Part shown: in pieces, positions 7,546 through 13,955 of the stretch
How positions within the stretch are numbered: the stretch's first letter is position 1
Layout of the letters: every line of letters starts with the position of its first letter
Assembly (NCBI GenBank): GCA_964506645.1
Contig: CAZDML010000033.1
Coordinates: 1 to 17,339, forward strand
Length of the DNA stretch: 17,339 nt
Direction: 5' to 3'
From: CAZDML01 sp964506645
Lineage (GTDB): Bacteria; Elusimicrobiota; Elusimicrobia; 2-01-FULL-59-12
Made by a program: the position numbers and the translations under genes
The notes under the pieces: generated by a model
What the model saw: only the letters and a program-made list of their open reading frames with translations
Databases searched by the model: none
What the model was told of the DNA's origin: nothing

Positions 7546-8259
7546 TTAGCGGAGTGCGAAAACCGCATTCACCGTCACCGTGAGGTCTTGTTGGCCACTT
7601 TGAATGGCTTCCGGGGCGCTGTCCGCGGCGCGTCCGGCCATCGCCATTGCTCGCATCATGACAGGCTGGGGCCCCGGCATAAACCCGGCATTTTCACTGA
7701 TTTGGGTGACCGGTCCCAGGGCGGCCCCGGCGGCTTCGGCCAGGAGGGAGGCGCGGGCTTTGGCATCTTCCATGGCCATCGCCAAGGCTTTGCGTTCCAG
7801 AATTTTGGGATTATCAATTTCAAACTGGGGGCCGTTCACGCTGTTGGCTCCGGCATCGGTCGCGGCACTAATAATCGCGCCGGTTTTCTGCAGGTCATGG
7901 ACTTTGACTTCGAGCTGATTGGAAACCATATACCCATCGCGCTGGCTGCGGCCGTTGTCCCAGCGGGTTTTCGGGGTCACCTGGTAATGTTTGGTTTGCA
8001 GATCTTTATCGCTGACCCCTTTGCTCTTTACGGCCGAGACTACCGCGTCCATTTTGCGGCGCACGCGAGCGATGACGTCGTCCGCCTTTTGGCCTTCTTC
8101 ACTGACTTCCACCCAGAGCCGAGCCATGTCCGGGTCGACGTGCAATTTAGCAGACCCTTGCACCGAGACTTGCCGGACTTCTTTGGGAGATTCAGCAGCC
8201 CAGAGAATACTGCCCGTTAAAAGTACCGTTAGCGTAAGAATGAGGGATCGTGGGGTCAT
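7546..8259 (-). CDS. Exported SIMPL-domain (DUF541) protein
   Basis: Residues 1-21 form a signal peptide (MTPRSLILTLTVLLTGSILWA), so the 237-residue product is periplasmic or surface-exposed. The rest fits the SIMPL/DUF541 family: RQVSVQGSAKLHVDPDMA at the mature N-terminus, VSDKDLQTKHYQVTP in the middle, a YMVSNQLEVKVHDLQKTG segment, ALAMAMEDAKARASLLAEAA, and a C-terminal QDLTVTVNAVFAL strand. The family is poorly characterised; members have been linked to oxidative stress and outer membrane integrity. The ATG at 8259 has AGGAG six bases upstream and lies 9 bases after the small membrane protein gene, so the two are probably co-transcribed. Confidence 0.9.
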   Translation of the reverse strand: MTPRSLILTLTVLLTGSILWAAESPKEVRQVSVQGSAKLHVDPDMARLWVEVSEEGQKADDVIARVRRKMDAVVSAVKSKGVSDKDLQTKHYQVTPKTRWDNGRSQRDGYMVSNQLEVKVHDLQKTGAIISAATDAGANSVNGPQFEIDNPKILERKALAMAMEDAKARASLLAEAAGAALGPVTQISENAGFMPGPQPVMMRAMAMAGRAADSAPEAIQSGQQDLTVTVNAVFALR

Positions 8260-8268
8260 GGGAGTCTC

Positions 8269-8562
8269 CTAGGATTTCGGTTTTGATTTTCGGTTGAGCC
8301 AGGCCTTCTCTATGTTGTCCATGTTTTCAATTTCTTGATCGGAATAGCGGCTGAATTCATCGATCACTTTCTGCGAAAGTTTTCCTTCGGCTTTGGCTTC
8401 CTCTAAAAGCTCCTGAATGTGCTGCAGTTCGGCTTGTTTCTTATGCATTTGCCGCAAATCCGGGCTGGGCTCGGCTTCTTCCTGCCAGTCCATAAAACGG
8501 TAGAACGTGTACCCCGCGTAAAAAAAGACGATGGCGATGAGAAGGACGATGAAAAATAGCAT
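8269..8562 (-). CDS. Small membrane protein with coiled-coil tail, function unknown
   Basis: The 97-residue product starts with one membrane helix (LFFIVLLIAIVFFYAGYTFY). A charged, helical and probably coiled-coil region follows (MHKKQAELQHIQELLEEAKA), ending in a basic tail. It would be anchored in the inner membrane with the tail in the cytoplasm if the positive-inside rule holds. I do not recognise the family. It lies 9 bases before the SIMPL gene in the same direction. An AT-rich TATAGAAT lies about ten bases upstream of its ATG and could be a -10 box, but no -35 is clear. The helix and the neighbour spacing support a real gene. Confidence 0.75.
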   Translation of the reverse strand: MLFFIVLLIAIVFFYAGYTFYRFMDWQEEAEPSPDLRQMHKKQAELQHIQELLEEAKAEGKLSQKVIDEFSRYSDQEIENMDNIEKAWLNRKSKPKS

Positions 8563-8597
8563 AAGGGTATTCTATAAAAATGCCGGGAGGCGCTCGG

Positions 8598-10856
8598 CTA
8601 GGCGGCGCTGCGCAGGGTACGGGAAGAGGCAGCGTGGGATGAAACAGAGAGGACCAAGGCGCATAGGATCACAACAAAAAATGGGTTATTGGGATTGCCT
8701 TTCATGATGGACCGCCACAGCGGTTCTCCCAATGGCTTCGGTTCTGGCTTGCGCTGAGACTTTTTGTTGTCGAGCTTTTTAGAAATTAGCGTAAGACGGG
8801 ATACTTCGGGTACAAGCGTGCGCAGCAAGCTGCGCGCAAACGACTCCACCGCTGCCAATCCGTTGCCATGGAGTCCGCCATGTTTTGCATAGACGACGGC
8901 CACCCAGGCTTCCAAAAGATTGGTTTGATCGTGGATCGATTTTGCATGCACGTCTTGATACTCCGGCCCAACGACGCGATTCATGATACGGACCTGGGTA
9001 TCCCTGTTCGTCAAGGGTCGCTGAAGATCTTTATAATCTTGATGGCTTATGGAAAAACCATTTTCATTAAATAGGGCACGCAAAACAACGTAGTCCAAGA
9101 GGGCGTCTCCCAGGACTGCCGAAACAGAATTTCGCCATAGAGAACGGTGCATACGGCCAAAGCGTGTGAATGGACGGGATGGATCAAGATTTTGATAGTT
9201 TGGATCATTCAGATTTAAAAAAGGCAATCGTAAGGGGTCTGCTCCTGTATAGGACGATCCCTGGGCCATCATTTCCAGTTCGAAACGGATGGCACATGCT
9301 TCGAAAAAGGGTCGAAGCACGCGTTCAATGTCTTCTGAATGATCGAGCACCATCAGGATGCCCAGAAGGGTTCCCATGAATTTTTGCGGATTGAGCCGGT
9401 TGCTGACTCCGGTCCTCGAGTAAAGGGTATAGACCAAGAGGGGTTTAAAAGCATCGATTTGATTTTGCCGGCTCGTCATCATTTGAATAAAGCGTTGGAG
9501 ATGGGTATTGGAAAGATTGGGATATCGCTTTGCGGCGAAGGACACAGCGGCCCATTTCAGTGCATAGTCTCCAAACTGCTGCAGAGTGAGCGTCTGGCTC
9601 CTATGTGCGCTGGCATCAAAGAGTTGATACAGCAGATATTCATGTTCATGCAAGGGAACACCCAGGTATTCCTCAATGTTCGCAACAACTTCGTGAACGG
9701 GCAATGCGTCATTTTTTGCAGTTTCAGGACTAGCCGCTTGTTTATTTTTGGGACGGAAGTGCCAGTCAAAGCCTTGCGTGGCCATCAAGAGACTTATCAA
9801 AGCACCGATGATGAGAACATTCATGTGGTGCGAAAGGACGAGGCCTGCAAATGAATTGATCCATGGAAGGCTCGCTTGTGCGGTGCTGGCGAGTCCCAGC
9901 AGGAGGGCACAGGCCGCGAGCCGCAACACCCATTGCCGAATGGGACGCATGGCCGGAACGGCTAGGATGGGTCGTCCGCTGATTTTAATGTAGGGACCAT
10001 AGCGCCCCGCGTCGTTCAGGAGTTCTGGAAGAAGCGTGAAGGGAATGGGGAACCAATCCCCCGACGTGTCTTCGTCAAATTCAAGTGCGAGCAGTGCGTC
10101 GCGAACGCTGTATTGGAGGGTGCCGGGATTCAATAAGCGCTCCATGATGCGCATCAAATTGGGGTTTTTTGTCGTGGTGGAAAAGACGCGATAGCCGTCA
10201 TCAGCTGCGCGCTTTGCCAGCCAGAGGATAAGAGTTTCGCCGATACCTTGTTTCTGAAACGATCTGCGAATGGACAAGATGTCGAGAGAACACTCGCGTG
10301 CATGGCCGGGTTCATCATGATAGGACCAGAGAAGTTCTGTTTCGGATTCCCTTTGGCTGAGGCCCTCGATGCCATCGACGCGCTTTCCATCTTTCCACAG
10401 TTGATAAATGAAAAAGGTTGTGTCGTCGTTGTGTACCAACGCATAGGACATGGGATCGGTGATGTGCCGCGTGACATGAATGAGGCCGGCGGGAGTTTGC
10501 AGTGCCGCCCAGACCAGCGTGCCGCTTTTATCGAGATATTCGATGGCGCCGTGCCGTTTGCGCATCCGCACAACGGGATCGATCAGCTTGGTTCTTAGTT
10601 CGCCCGCATCTAATCCGGTTTGTAAAGCGAGAGTGCGAACCAACCGCCACCCGCGCAGCCGTTGAACGGGATATCCGATGCCACCCTGGGCAACCAGCGA
10701 TGCGGCCAAAGCCTGAGATTGGAACAGGACGGAGTTCAGAGTGTGGTGTGCGGAGGGGCTATGCTCAGGGCTCCGTGCCGAGCACTCAGCGCTGTTGATG
10801 AACAGGCTGGCGACCAAGAAAACAGCAACGGCGCGGATGAAAGGTCGGGGAATCAT
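8598..10856 (-). CDS. Large membrane/exported protein: GNAT-like domain plus two degenerate RNase III-like domains
   Basis: This 752-residue protein has an N-terminal signal or anchor (about 8-22), hydrophobic segments at about 309-328 and 337-360, and a hydrophobic C-terminal segment (725-740). Residues 188-245 resemble a GNAT acetyltransferase core: CSLDILSIRRSF, then Q-K-Q-G-I-G at 201-206. Residues 389-525 line up with an RNase III domain: YLGVPLHEHEYLL, FGDYALKWAAVSF (D430), KRYPNLSNTHLQRF, SRQN, and FMGTLLGILMVLDHSEDI. A second copy at about 568-685 shows MHRS, VLGDALLDYVVL (D584), PLTNRDTQVRI and NLLEAWVAVVYAKHGGL (E649). The glutamates of the RNase III signature are replaced in both copies, so cleavage activity is unlikely. 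This assignment is from motif reading only. In-frame TAG upstream rules out a longer start, and no Shine-Dalgarno is visible. Its neighbours say little about function. Confidence 0.85.
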   Translation of the reverse strand: MIPRPFIRAVAVFLVASLFINSAECSARSPEHSPSAHHTLNSVLFQSQALAASLVAQGGIGYPVQRLRGWRLVRTLALQTGLDAGELRTKLIDPVVRMRKRHGAIEYLDKSGTLVWAALQTPAGLIHVTRHITDPMSYALVHNDDTTFFIYQLWKDGKRVDGIEGLSQRESETELLWSYHDEPGHARECSLDILSIRRSFQKQGIGETLILWLAKRAADDGYRVFSTTTKNPNLMRIMERLLNPGTLQYSVRDALLALEFDEDTSGDWFPIPFTLLPELLNDAGRYGPYIKISGRPILAVPAMRPIRQWVLRLAACALLLGLASTAQASLPWINSFAGLVLSHHMNVLIIGALISLLMATQGFDWHFRPKNKQAASPETAKNDALPVHEVVANIEEYLGVPLHEHEYLLYQLFDASAHRSQTLTLQQFGDYALKWAAVSFAAKRYPNLSNTHLQRFIQMMTSRQNQIDAFKPLLVYTLYSRTGVSNRLNPQKFMGTLLGILMVLDHSEDIERVLRPFFEACAIRFELEMMAQGSSYTGADPLRLPFLNLNDPNYQNLDPSRPFTRFGRMHRSLWRNSVSAVLGDALLDYVVLRALFNENGFSISHQDYKDLQRPLTNRDTQVRIMNRVVGPEYQDVHAKSIHDQTNLLEAWVAVVYAKHGGLHGNGLAAVESFARSLLRTLVPEVSRLTLISKKLDNKKSQRKPEPKPLGEPLWRSIMKGNPNNPFFVVILCALVLSVSSHAASSRTLRSAA
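10730..10795. repeat. Possible degenerate repeat after the signal region of the 752-residue protein
   Basis: GAGTGTGG/GTGCGGAG-like units near 10736-10755 face GTGCCGAGCACTCAGCGCTG near 10774-10794 in inverted orientation. The match is only about 10 of 17 bases. The segment encodes a low-complexity Ser/His/Pro stretch at residues 22-42. It may be a decayed palindrome like the others in the window, but the evidence is weak. Confidence 0.3.
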
Positions 10857-10883
10857 CGTACGCGCGTATCGCGCGCGTACGAT
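10855..10883 (-). promoter_or_regulatory. Perfect 12-bp hairpin including the start codon of the 752-residue protein
   Basis: The arms 10855-10866 and 10872-10883 are perfectly complementary around a 5-base loop. They are rich in CG dinucleotides and include GTACGCGCG. In the minus-strand message the 3' arm ends with the AT of the ATG at 10856, so the stem occupies the place of the ribosome binding site. It could limit initiation, or it could be the remnant of a repeat. No T-run follows, so it is not a normal terminator. Confidence 0.6.
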
Positions 10884-10927
10884 AGGCTATCAGGCTGTCG
10901 ACGGTGGATCTATGGAGCGGAAGGGTT

Positions 10928-10972
10928 AAAAAAGCGGGCCATCGTACCCATGCGTTTCTAGGTCGATGGCCC
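10928..10972 (-). terminator. Rho-independent terminator of the panE-to-70-residue-protein run
   Basis: On the minus strand a perfect 9-bp stem GGGCCATCG/CGATGGCCC (10964-10972 and 10936-10944) is followed by GC and six T residues (10933-10928). It lies 45 bases beyond the stop of the gene at 11017 and before the 752-residue gene. That placement marks the end of the eight-gene transcript. Confidence 0.88.
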
Positions 10973-11016
10973 CTCCTCCAATTAACAAAAGGTCGGGGGG
11001 CCAGAGGGCCCAGGAA

Positions 11017-11229
11017 TTACTTGGGTCGGCGCAGGCGAGTAAGGTCGCCCAGCCAGCGGTAGTACGAGGGGAACTGTCGCATCATCATTCGAAAGGTAGT
11101 GTCATTTTTCTTGCCGTCCGGATAGTAAACGCCGTAGGTTTCCATACGCCAGTGCATGTAACTCTTCCAGGTTTTCCAGGCTTGGGGGGACCACCAGCGG
11201 CGGGGTAAAAATGCCAGCAGCCGGATCAT
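11017..11229 (-). CDS. Small basic protein of 70 residues, function unknown
   Basis: The frame starts with an ATG at 11229 that overlaps the redoxin stop by four bases (ATGA), and it is followed by the operon terminator. Both support a real gene. The product is rich in Trp, Tyr, Met and Arg: RRWWSPQAWKTWKSYMHW near the N-terminus, RMETYGVYYPDG in the middle, and a basic end LTRLRRPK. It has no signal peptide, membrane helix or cysteine. I do not recognise the family. Coupling to the redoxin gene suggests a shared role or simple co-transcription. Confidence 0.7.
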   Translation of the reverse strand: MIRLLAFLPRRWWSPQAWKTWKSYMHWRMETYGVYYPDGKKNDTTFRMMMRQFPSYYRWLGDLTRLRRPK

Positions 11230-11954
11230 GGCCAGGGACAGCCAATAAAGAGTGTGGGCTCGGCTTCGGGCACGGGATCCACATGGCCGATGACGGCCTC
11301 AATAGCCTCGCGGGCCGGCCAGCGTTTGGGTTTTTGTGCGGGGGTTTGAATGCTGTCGTGCAGAGCGCCTCGGTAGCGCAGCATTGCATCTTCATCCAGA
11401 ATGACAATTTCCGGAATGCCTGTGACTTTTAGCGCGCGGGCAATTTCGCCGTCTTTATCGCGGAGTAATGGAAAATCCAGGCCGGCTTTGGCCATGGCTT
11501 CCGTGGTATCCTGAACGCGCATGCCTTTGCCGCTGAGCACGCCGACAAAAGACACTTTCCAGCCTTTGTAGAAATCGTAGTAGCGCTTCAGATCCCGCCA
11601 CGCCGTCTGGTGGTAGGGACAATCGGACGACAAAAATCCAATCACCATAATGTCGAGCGCAGGTGTGTAAGACGTGAGGGATCGGGTTTCACCATTGGGA
11701 TCGATAACAGTCCATTTGCTCGGGACTTGTTCCCCGATCAGCAAGTAGGGAACGGTGGTGGAGCTGACTTGGACGCGCGGTTTGCTTTCTTCGCCCGGCA
11801 AAATGCCCTGGGAGAAGACAGGGCGAGAAGATCCAAACACCAAGCACCAAGCTCCAAACAAACACAAAAACATCAAGCACCAACCCGATGATTGATGTTT
11901 TTGTGTTTGGTGTTTGTTTGGTGCTTGGAATTTGGTGTTTGTTGATGGATTCAT
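11226..11954 (-). CDS. Redoxin (AhpC/TSA-TlpA-like thioredoxin fold) with repeat-encoded membrane/signal segment
   Basis: The 242-residue product has a thioredoxin-like domain at about 70-225. It contains LLIGEQVPSKWTVIDPNG at the start, the active-site region FLSSDCPYHQTAW with a single Cys112 followed by Pro (peroxiredoxin-like, no CXXC), the cis-proline segment GIPEIVILD (Pro181), RYRGALHDS, and a terminal GCPWP with Cys239. Thiol-dependent reduction outside the cytoplasm is likely; the substrate is unknown. The only hydrophobic segment, WCLMFLCLFGAWCLVFG at residues 25-41, is encoded by the palindromic repeat at 11831-11940. It would act as signal peptide (possible cleavage near VFSQ) or anchor. 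The ATG at 11954 overlaps the TPR gene stop (ATGA) and a 70-residue gene follows in the same way, which supports this start. Confidence 0.88.
   Translation of the reverse strand: MNPSTNTKFQAPNKHQTQKHQSSGWCLMFLCLFGAWCLVFGSSRPVFSQGILPGEESKPRVQVSSTTVPYLLIGEQVPSKWTVIDPNGETRSLTSYTPALDIMVIGFLSSDCPYHQTAWRDLKRYYDFYKGWKVSFVGVLSGKGMRVQDTTEAMAKAGLDFPLLRDKDGEIARALKVTGIPEIVILDEDAMLRYRGALHDSIQTPAQKPKRWPAREAIEAVIGHVDPVPEAEPTLFIGCPWP
11831..11940. repeat. Palindrome of the TTGGTGTTTGG family inside the redoxin gene
   Basis: A perfect 17-bp stem pairs 11860-11876 with 11892-11908 around a 15-base loop. Further out, CCAAGCACCAA pairs with TTGGTGCTTGG. The units match the element at 2121-2240. Here it lies in frame within codons 5-42 of the redoxin and encodes its hydrophobic segment. 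Confidence 0.85.
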
Positions 11955-12721
11955 AGATTTTTAAGCATCTCCCGTGCTGTGTCCTGATCTGCCCGTGTTT
12001 CGGGAATGGCATCGGGCGGTGGTGTTAACGACAAAATCGTTTGCAGGTGCTGGCGTGCAGCGTCCCGCTCGCCGCGTTCCAGATACAGCCGTGCCAAGAC
12101 CAGGTGATTGATCGAGTATGCCTCCGGTAGTTCGGCTCCCATCTTGGCATGGTGGAAGCCTTTCTTTTTATCGCCCACAGAAATCATGGACGGTGCATGC
12201 GAATACATTTCGGCTAGAAGCATGTGGGCAAACGGTTGTTGGGGACGAATCTCTAGCGAGCGTTCAAGAGCGTCCACAGCTTGTTTCACCGCGCCAAGTC
12301 CGTGCAGCTTGTGGTCGCGAGCCCATTGCCCCAGCGCTTCCCCATAAGCGGTGAGCGCTTCGGGATTTTTTGGATCCAGTTCCACCGCGCGGGCGGCGTA
12401 AGTTTTGGCCAACTCTTCCCAGCGTTTGCGGTCTTTGCTGGAGGAGGCGTGGCGGACAGCACGGCCGCAGGCTTTGCTGACCTTGATATAAAGAGCGACG
12501 TCACTCGGATGGGATTGTAGCGCTTTTTGCCAAAGTGCAATCGCTTGTTCTGTCTGGCCGGATTGGTCGCGCTCGGCCCAGGCCGCCTCGGCTTGTTGGG
12601 GCAGCGTCGGATCTTGCGCGAAGGCGGTCATTGCGAGGAGGCCAATTAAAGCCGACGAAGCAATCTGTCGTAAGATCTCTACACTTACTTCGCTCGCTCG
12701 CGATGACGGCGCAGAGGGCAC
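11951..12721 (-). CDS. Exported TPR-repeat protein with repeat-encoded signal peptide
   Basis: The 256-residue product is almost wholly tetratricopeptide-like helices: AIALWQKALQSHPSDVALY, AVELDPKNPEALTAYGEAL, ALERSLEIRPQQPFAHMLL and VLARLYLERGERDAARQHL. Such proteins are scaffolds; no catalytic motif is present. The start is a GTG at 12721 that overlaps the HAD gene stop by one base (TAGTG), with AAAGGA eight bases upstream. The N-terminus has basic residues, the hydrophobic IASSALIGLLAMTAFA, and a likely cleavage site at AFA-Q, so export is predicted. Residues 6-32, including most of that hydrophobic segment, are encoded by the palindromic repeat at 12627-12707. Without it there would be no signal peptide. 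It overlaps the redoxin gene by ATGA, so the two exported proteins are translationally coupled and may act together. Confidence 0.88.
   Translation of the reverse strand: MPSAPSSRASEVSVEILRQIASSALIGLLAMTAFAQDPTLPQQAEAAWAERDQSGQTEQAIALWQKALQSHPSDVALYIKVSKACGRAVRHASSSKDRKRWEELAKTYAARAVELDPKNPEALTAYGEALGQWARDHKLHGLGAVKQAVDALERSLEIRPQQPFAHMLLAEMYSHAPSMISVGDKKKGFHHAKMGAELPEAYSINHLVLARLYLERGERDAARQHLQTILSLTPPPDAIPETRADQDTAREMLKNL
12627..12707. repeat. GTCATTGCGAG-type palindromic repeat inside the TPR gene
   Basis: The ends GTCATTGCGAG (12627-12637) and CTCGCGATGAC (12697-12707) are inverted with one mismatch. Between them is GACGAAGCAATCT, which I recognise from a repeat dispersed in many bacterial genomes (its translation typically contains RSLAMT). 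At 81 bases it is a multiple of three and leaves the frame open. Confidence 0.88.
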
Positions 12722-13332
12722 TACAAAAGTCCTTTAAGGTCTTCCCGTAAAAGGGCGGCCGTTGTGAAGTGATGCCCGCGGATGCCGAGGGCTTGGGCGG
12801 CATCGACATTTTCCTTCATGTCATCGATGAATATGGCTTTTTCCGGAGTGATATGCCCGGCGAGCTGTAAGGTGTGGTGATAAATCGCAGGATCGGGTTT
12901 CCGGTGTCCGACGGCAAACGAGGCGACCGGGTGATCAAACCACGCCAGGAAGTCGTGCCGTTCAACGACAAAATCCCAATGCATTTTATTGACATTCGAC
13001 AAGAGCGCCAGGCGGTATTTGCCGCGCAGCTCGCTCAAGAGCTGGAGGGAATCGTGCTTGGGCGTAAAAATATCGTTCCAAAAGACTTCAAACGTCGTGA
13101 AGGAGAGCTGGGTTAGTCCCAAATCGCGGGTCAGTGTGGTGAAGAACACCTCGGGTGTCACTTCGCCGCGTTCAAAACGATCCCAAAGCGGGGTCGACTC
13201 AAAGTAATGGCGAATTTCTTTTTCAGTTTTAGGCGTGTGGTTCTTCAGATTTCGAACCACTTTTTTAAAGTCAAAATCCAACAGCACACGGCCCATGTCA
13301 AAAATAATCAGGTCGGGTTTAGGGTGTTTCAT
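12721..13332 (-). CDS. HAD-superfamily phosphatase-like hydrolase (subfamily IA)
   Basis: The 203-residue enzyme has the HAD motifs in order: motif I IIFDMGRVLLDFD with nucleophile Asp12, motif II LLSN with Ser112, motif III Lys145 in GHRKPDP, and motif IV FIDDMKENVDAA with Asp170/Asp171. The second motif I position is glycine (DxG), as in the YihX-like group that acts on sugar phosphates such as glucose-1-phosphate; the substrate here cannot be read from sequence. The helical cap (about residues 15-90) fits subfamily IA. It has no signal peptide and is cytoplasmic. The ATG at 13332 is two bases after the PLD stop, and the gene overlaps the TPR start by one base. Confidence 0.93.
   Translation of the reverse strand: MKHPKPDLIIFDMGRVLLDFDFKKVVRNLKNHTPKTEKEIRHYFESTPLWDRFERGEVTPEVFFTTLTRDLGLTQLSFTTFEVFWNDIFTPKHDSLQLLSELRGKYRLALLSNVNKMHWDFVVERHDFLAWFDHPVASFAVGHRKPDPAIYHHTLQLAGHITPEKAIFIDDMKENVDAAQALGIRGHHFTTAALLREDLKGLL
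12730..12735 (-). promoter_or_regulatory. Shine-Dalgarno AAAGGA deciding the GTG start of the TPR gene
   Basis: AAAGGA on the minus strand lies eight bases before the GTG at 12721, inside the last codons of the HAD gene. It supports initiation upstream of the repeat, so the repeat is translated. Confidence 0.55.
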
Positions 13333-13334
13333 GG

Positions 13335-13955
13335 TTAACGTCTCAGGCTCCTGTGTCGGGGCTGCGCTCGTGCCGGACTCGGCCGGCTGGCGGCTTCCCA
13401 GAGTCGTGAAAATTCATCTTTGTAAGCGGAGATCACTTCAGGATCGTCAAGAAAGAGAGCGTTTTCGTAGTTGGCGTGCTCGGCATTCTGGGTCCAGTTG
13501 TAGGATCCGGTGATCAATGTCGTGCTGTCTATGATAGCGAATTTATTGTGCATGAGTCCGCGTCCCCGGGTACGGCCCCCCACGGCGCGGACCACGAGGT
13601 TGGGTGTGCCTTTAAGCACGTCATCGCGGCCGTGTTCTTTGCGAATACGGGCATCAAGGACAAGACGCACGGACACGCCGCGTGTGCCGGCCCGCCGCAG
13701 AGCCTGCAGCACCGATTCCGCGGTGAGATCAAACATGGCCAGATCAATCGTATGCTGCGCATGATCGATGGTGCTCACCAGACGGCGCTGAATACCACCG
13801 CGGGAAGAAAACATCGCTTCGGGTTTGGCGTTCAGGGGAGATCCAGTCAGAAGCAGCAGAAGTCCTAATGTCGTCGCCCCGGCGAAGGCCGGGGCCCAGG
13901 TCCTTCTGGATTCCGGCTTTCGCCGGAATGACGTCAAAAGAGGGGTGGAATTCAT
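13335..13955 (-). CDS. Exported single-HKD phospholipase D-like nuclease
   Basis: The 206-residue product carries one HxKxxxxD motif, MHNKFAIIDSTTLITGSYNW (His136, Lys138, Asp143), followed by NAEHANYENA. The one-motif form works as a homodimer in the Nuc/mitochondrial-PLD group, which cleave nucleic acid or phospholipid; the substrate is undetermined. Residues 30-43 are hydrophobic (LGLLLLLTGSPLNA) and end in a plausible cleavage site, so export is predicted. The n-region before it (7-29) is encoded by a palindromic repeat. I start at the ATG at 13955, which overlaps the nuclease stop as ATGA. The frame is open upstream to 14168, but that part lies inside the neighbouring gene. The C-terminus is a basic, Arg/Pro-rich tail. 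Confidence 0.9.
   Translation of the reverse strand: MNSTPLLTSFRRKPESRRTWAPAFAGATTLGLLLLLTGSPLNAKPEAMFSSRGGIQRRLVSTIDHAQHTIDLAMFDLTAESVLQALRRAGTRGVSVRLVLDARIRKEHGRDDVLKGTPNLVVRAVGGRTRGRGLMHNKFAIIDSTTLITGSYNWTQNAEHANYENALFLDDPEVISAYKDEFSRLWEAASRPSPARAQPRHRSLRR
13870..13935. repeat. GTCATTCCGGCGAAAGC-type palindromic repeat inside the PLD gene
   Basis: Two small hairpins, GCCCCGGCGAAGGCCGGGGC and TTCCGGCTTTCGCCGGAA, flank CCAGGTCCTTCTGGA, and the whole is roughly palindromic. I recognise it as the widely dispersed repeat whose translation reads WIPAFAGMT. At 66 bases it is a multiple of three. It is translated as residues 7-29 of the PLD protein. Confidence 0.9.

Noticed and set aside
7426..8220. 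264-residue plus-strand open frame
   Set aside because: It lies antisense to the SIMPL and HD-GYP genes, whose motifs, signal peptide and spacing are clear. Its product has no recognisable motif.
8578..8598. Possible terminator after the 752-residue gene
   Set aside because: GC-rich sequence followed by five T residues on the minus strand, but the stem has only four or five pairs with a mismatch, too weak to call.
9339..9854. 171-residue plus-strand open frame
   Set aside because: Antisense to the 752-residue gene, with no Shine-Dalgarno or recognisable domain.
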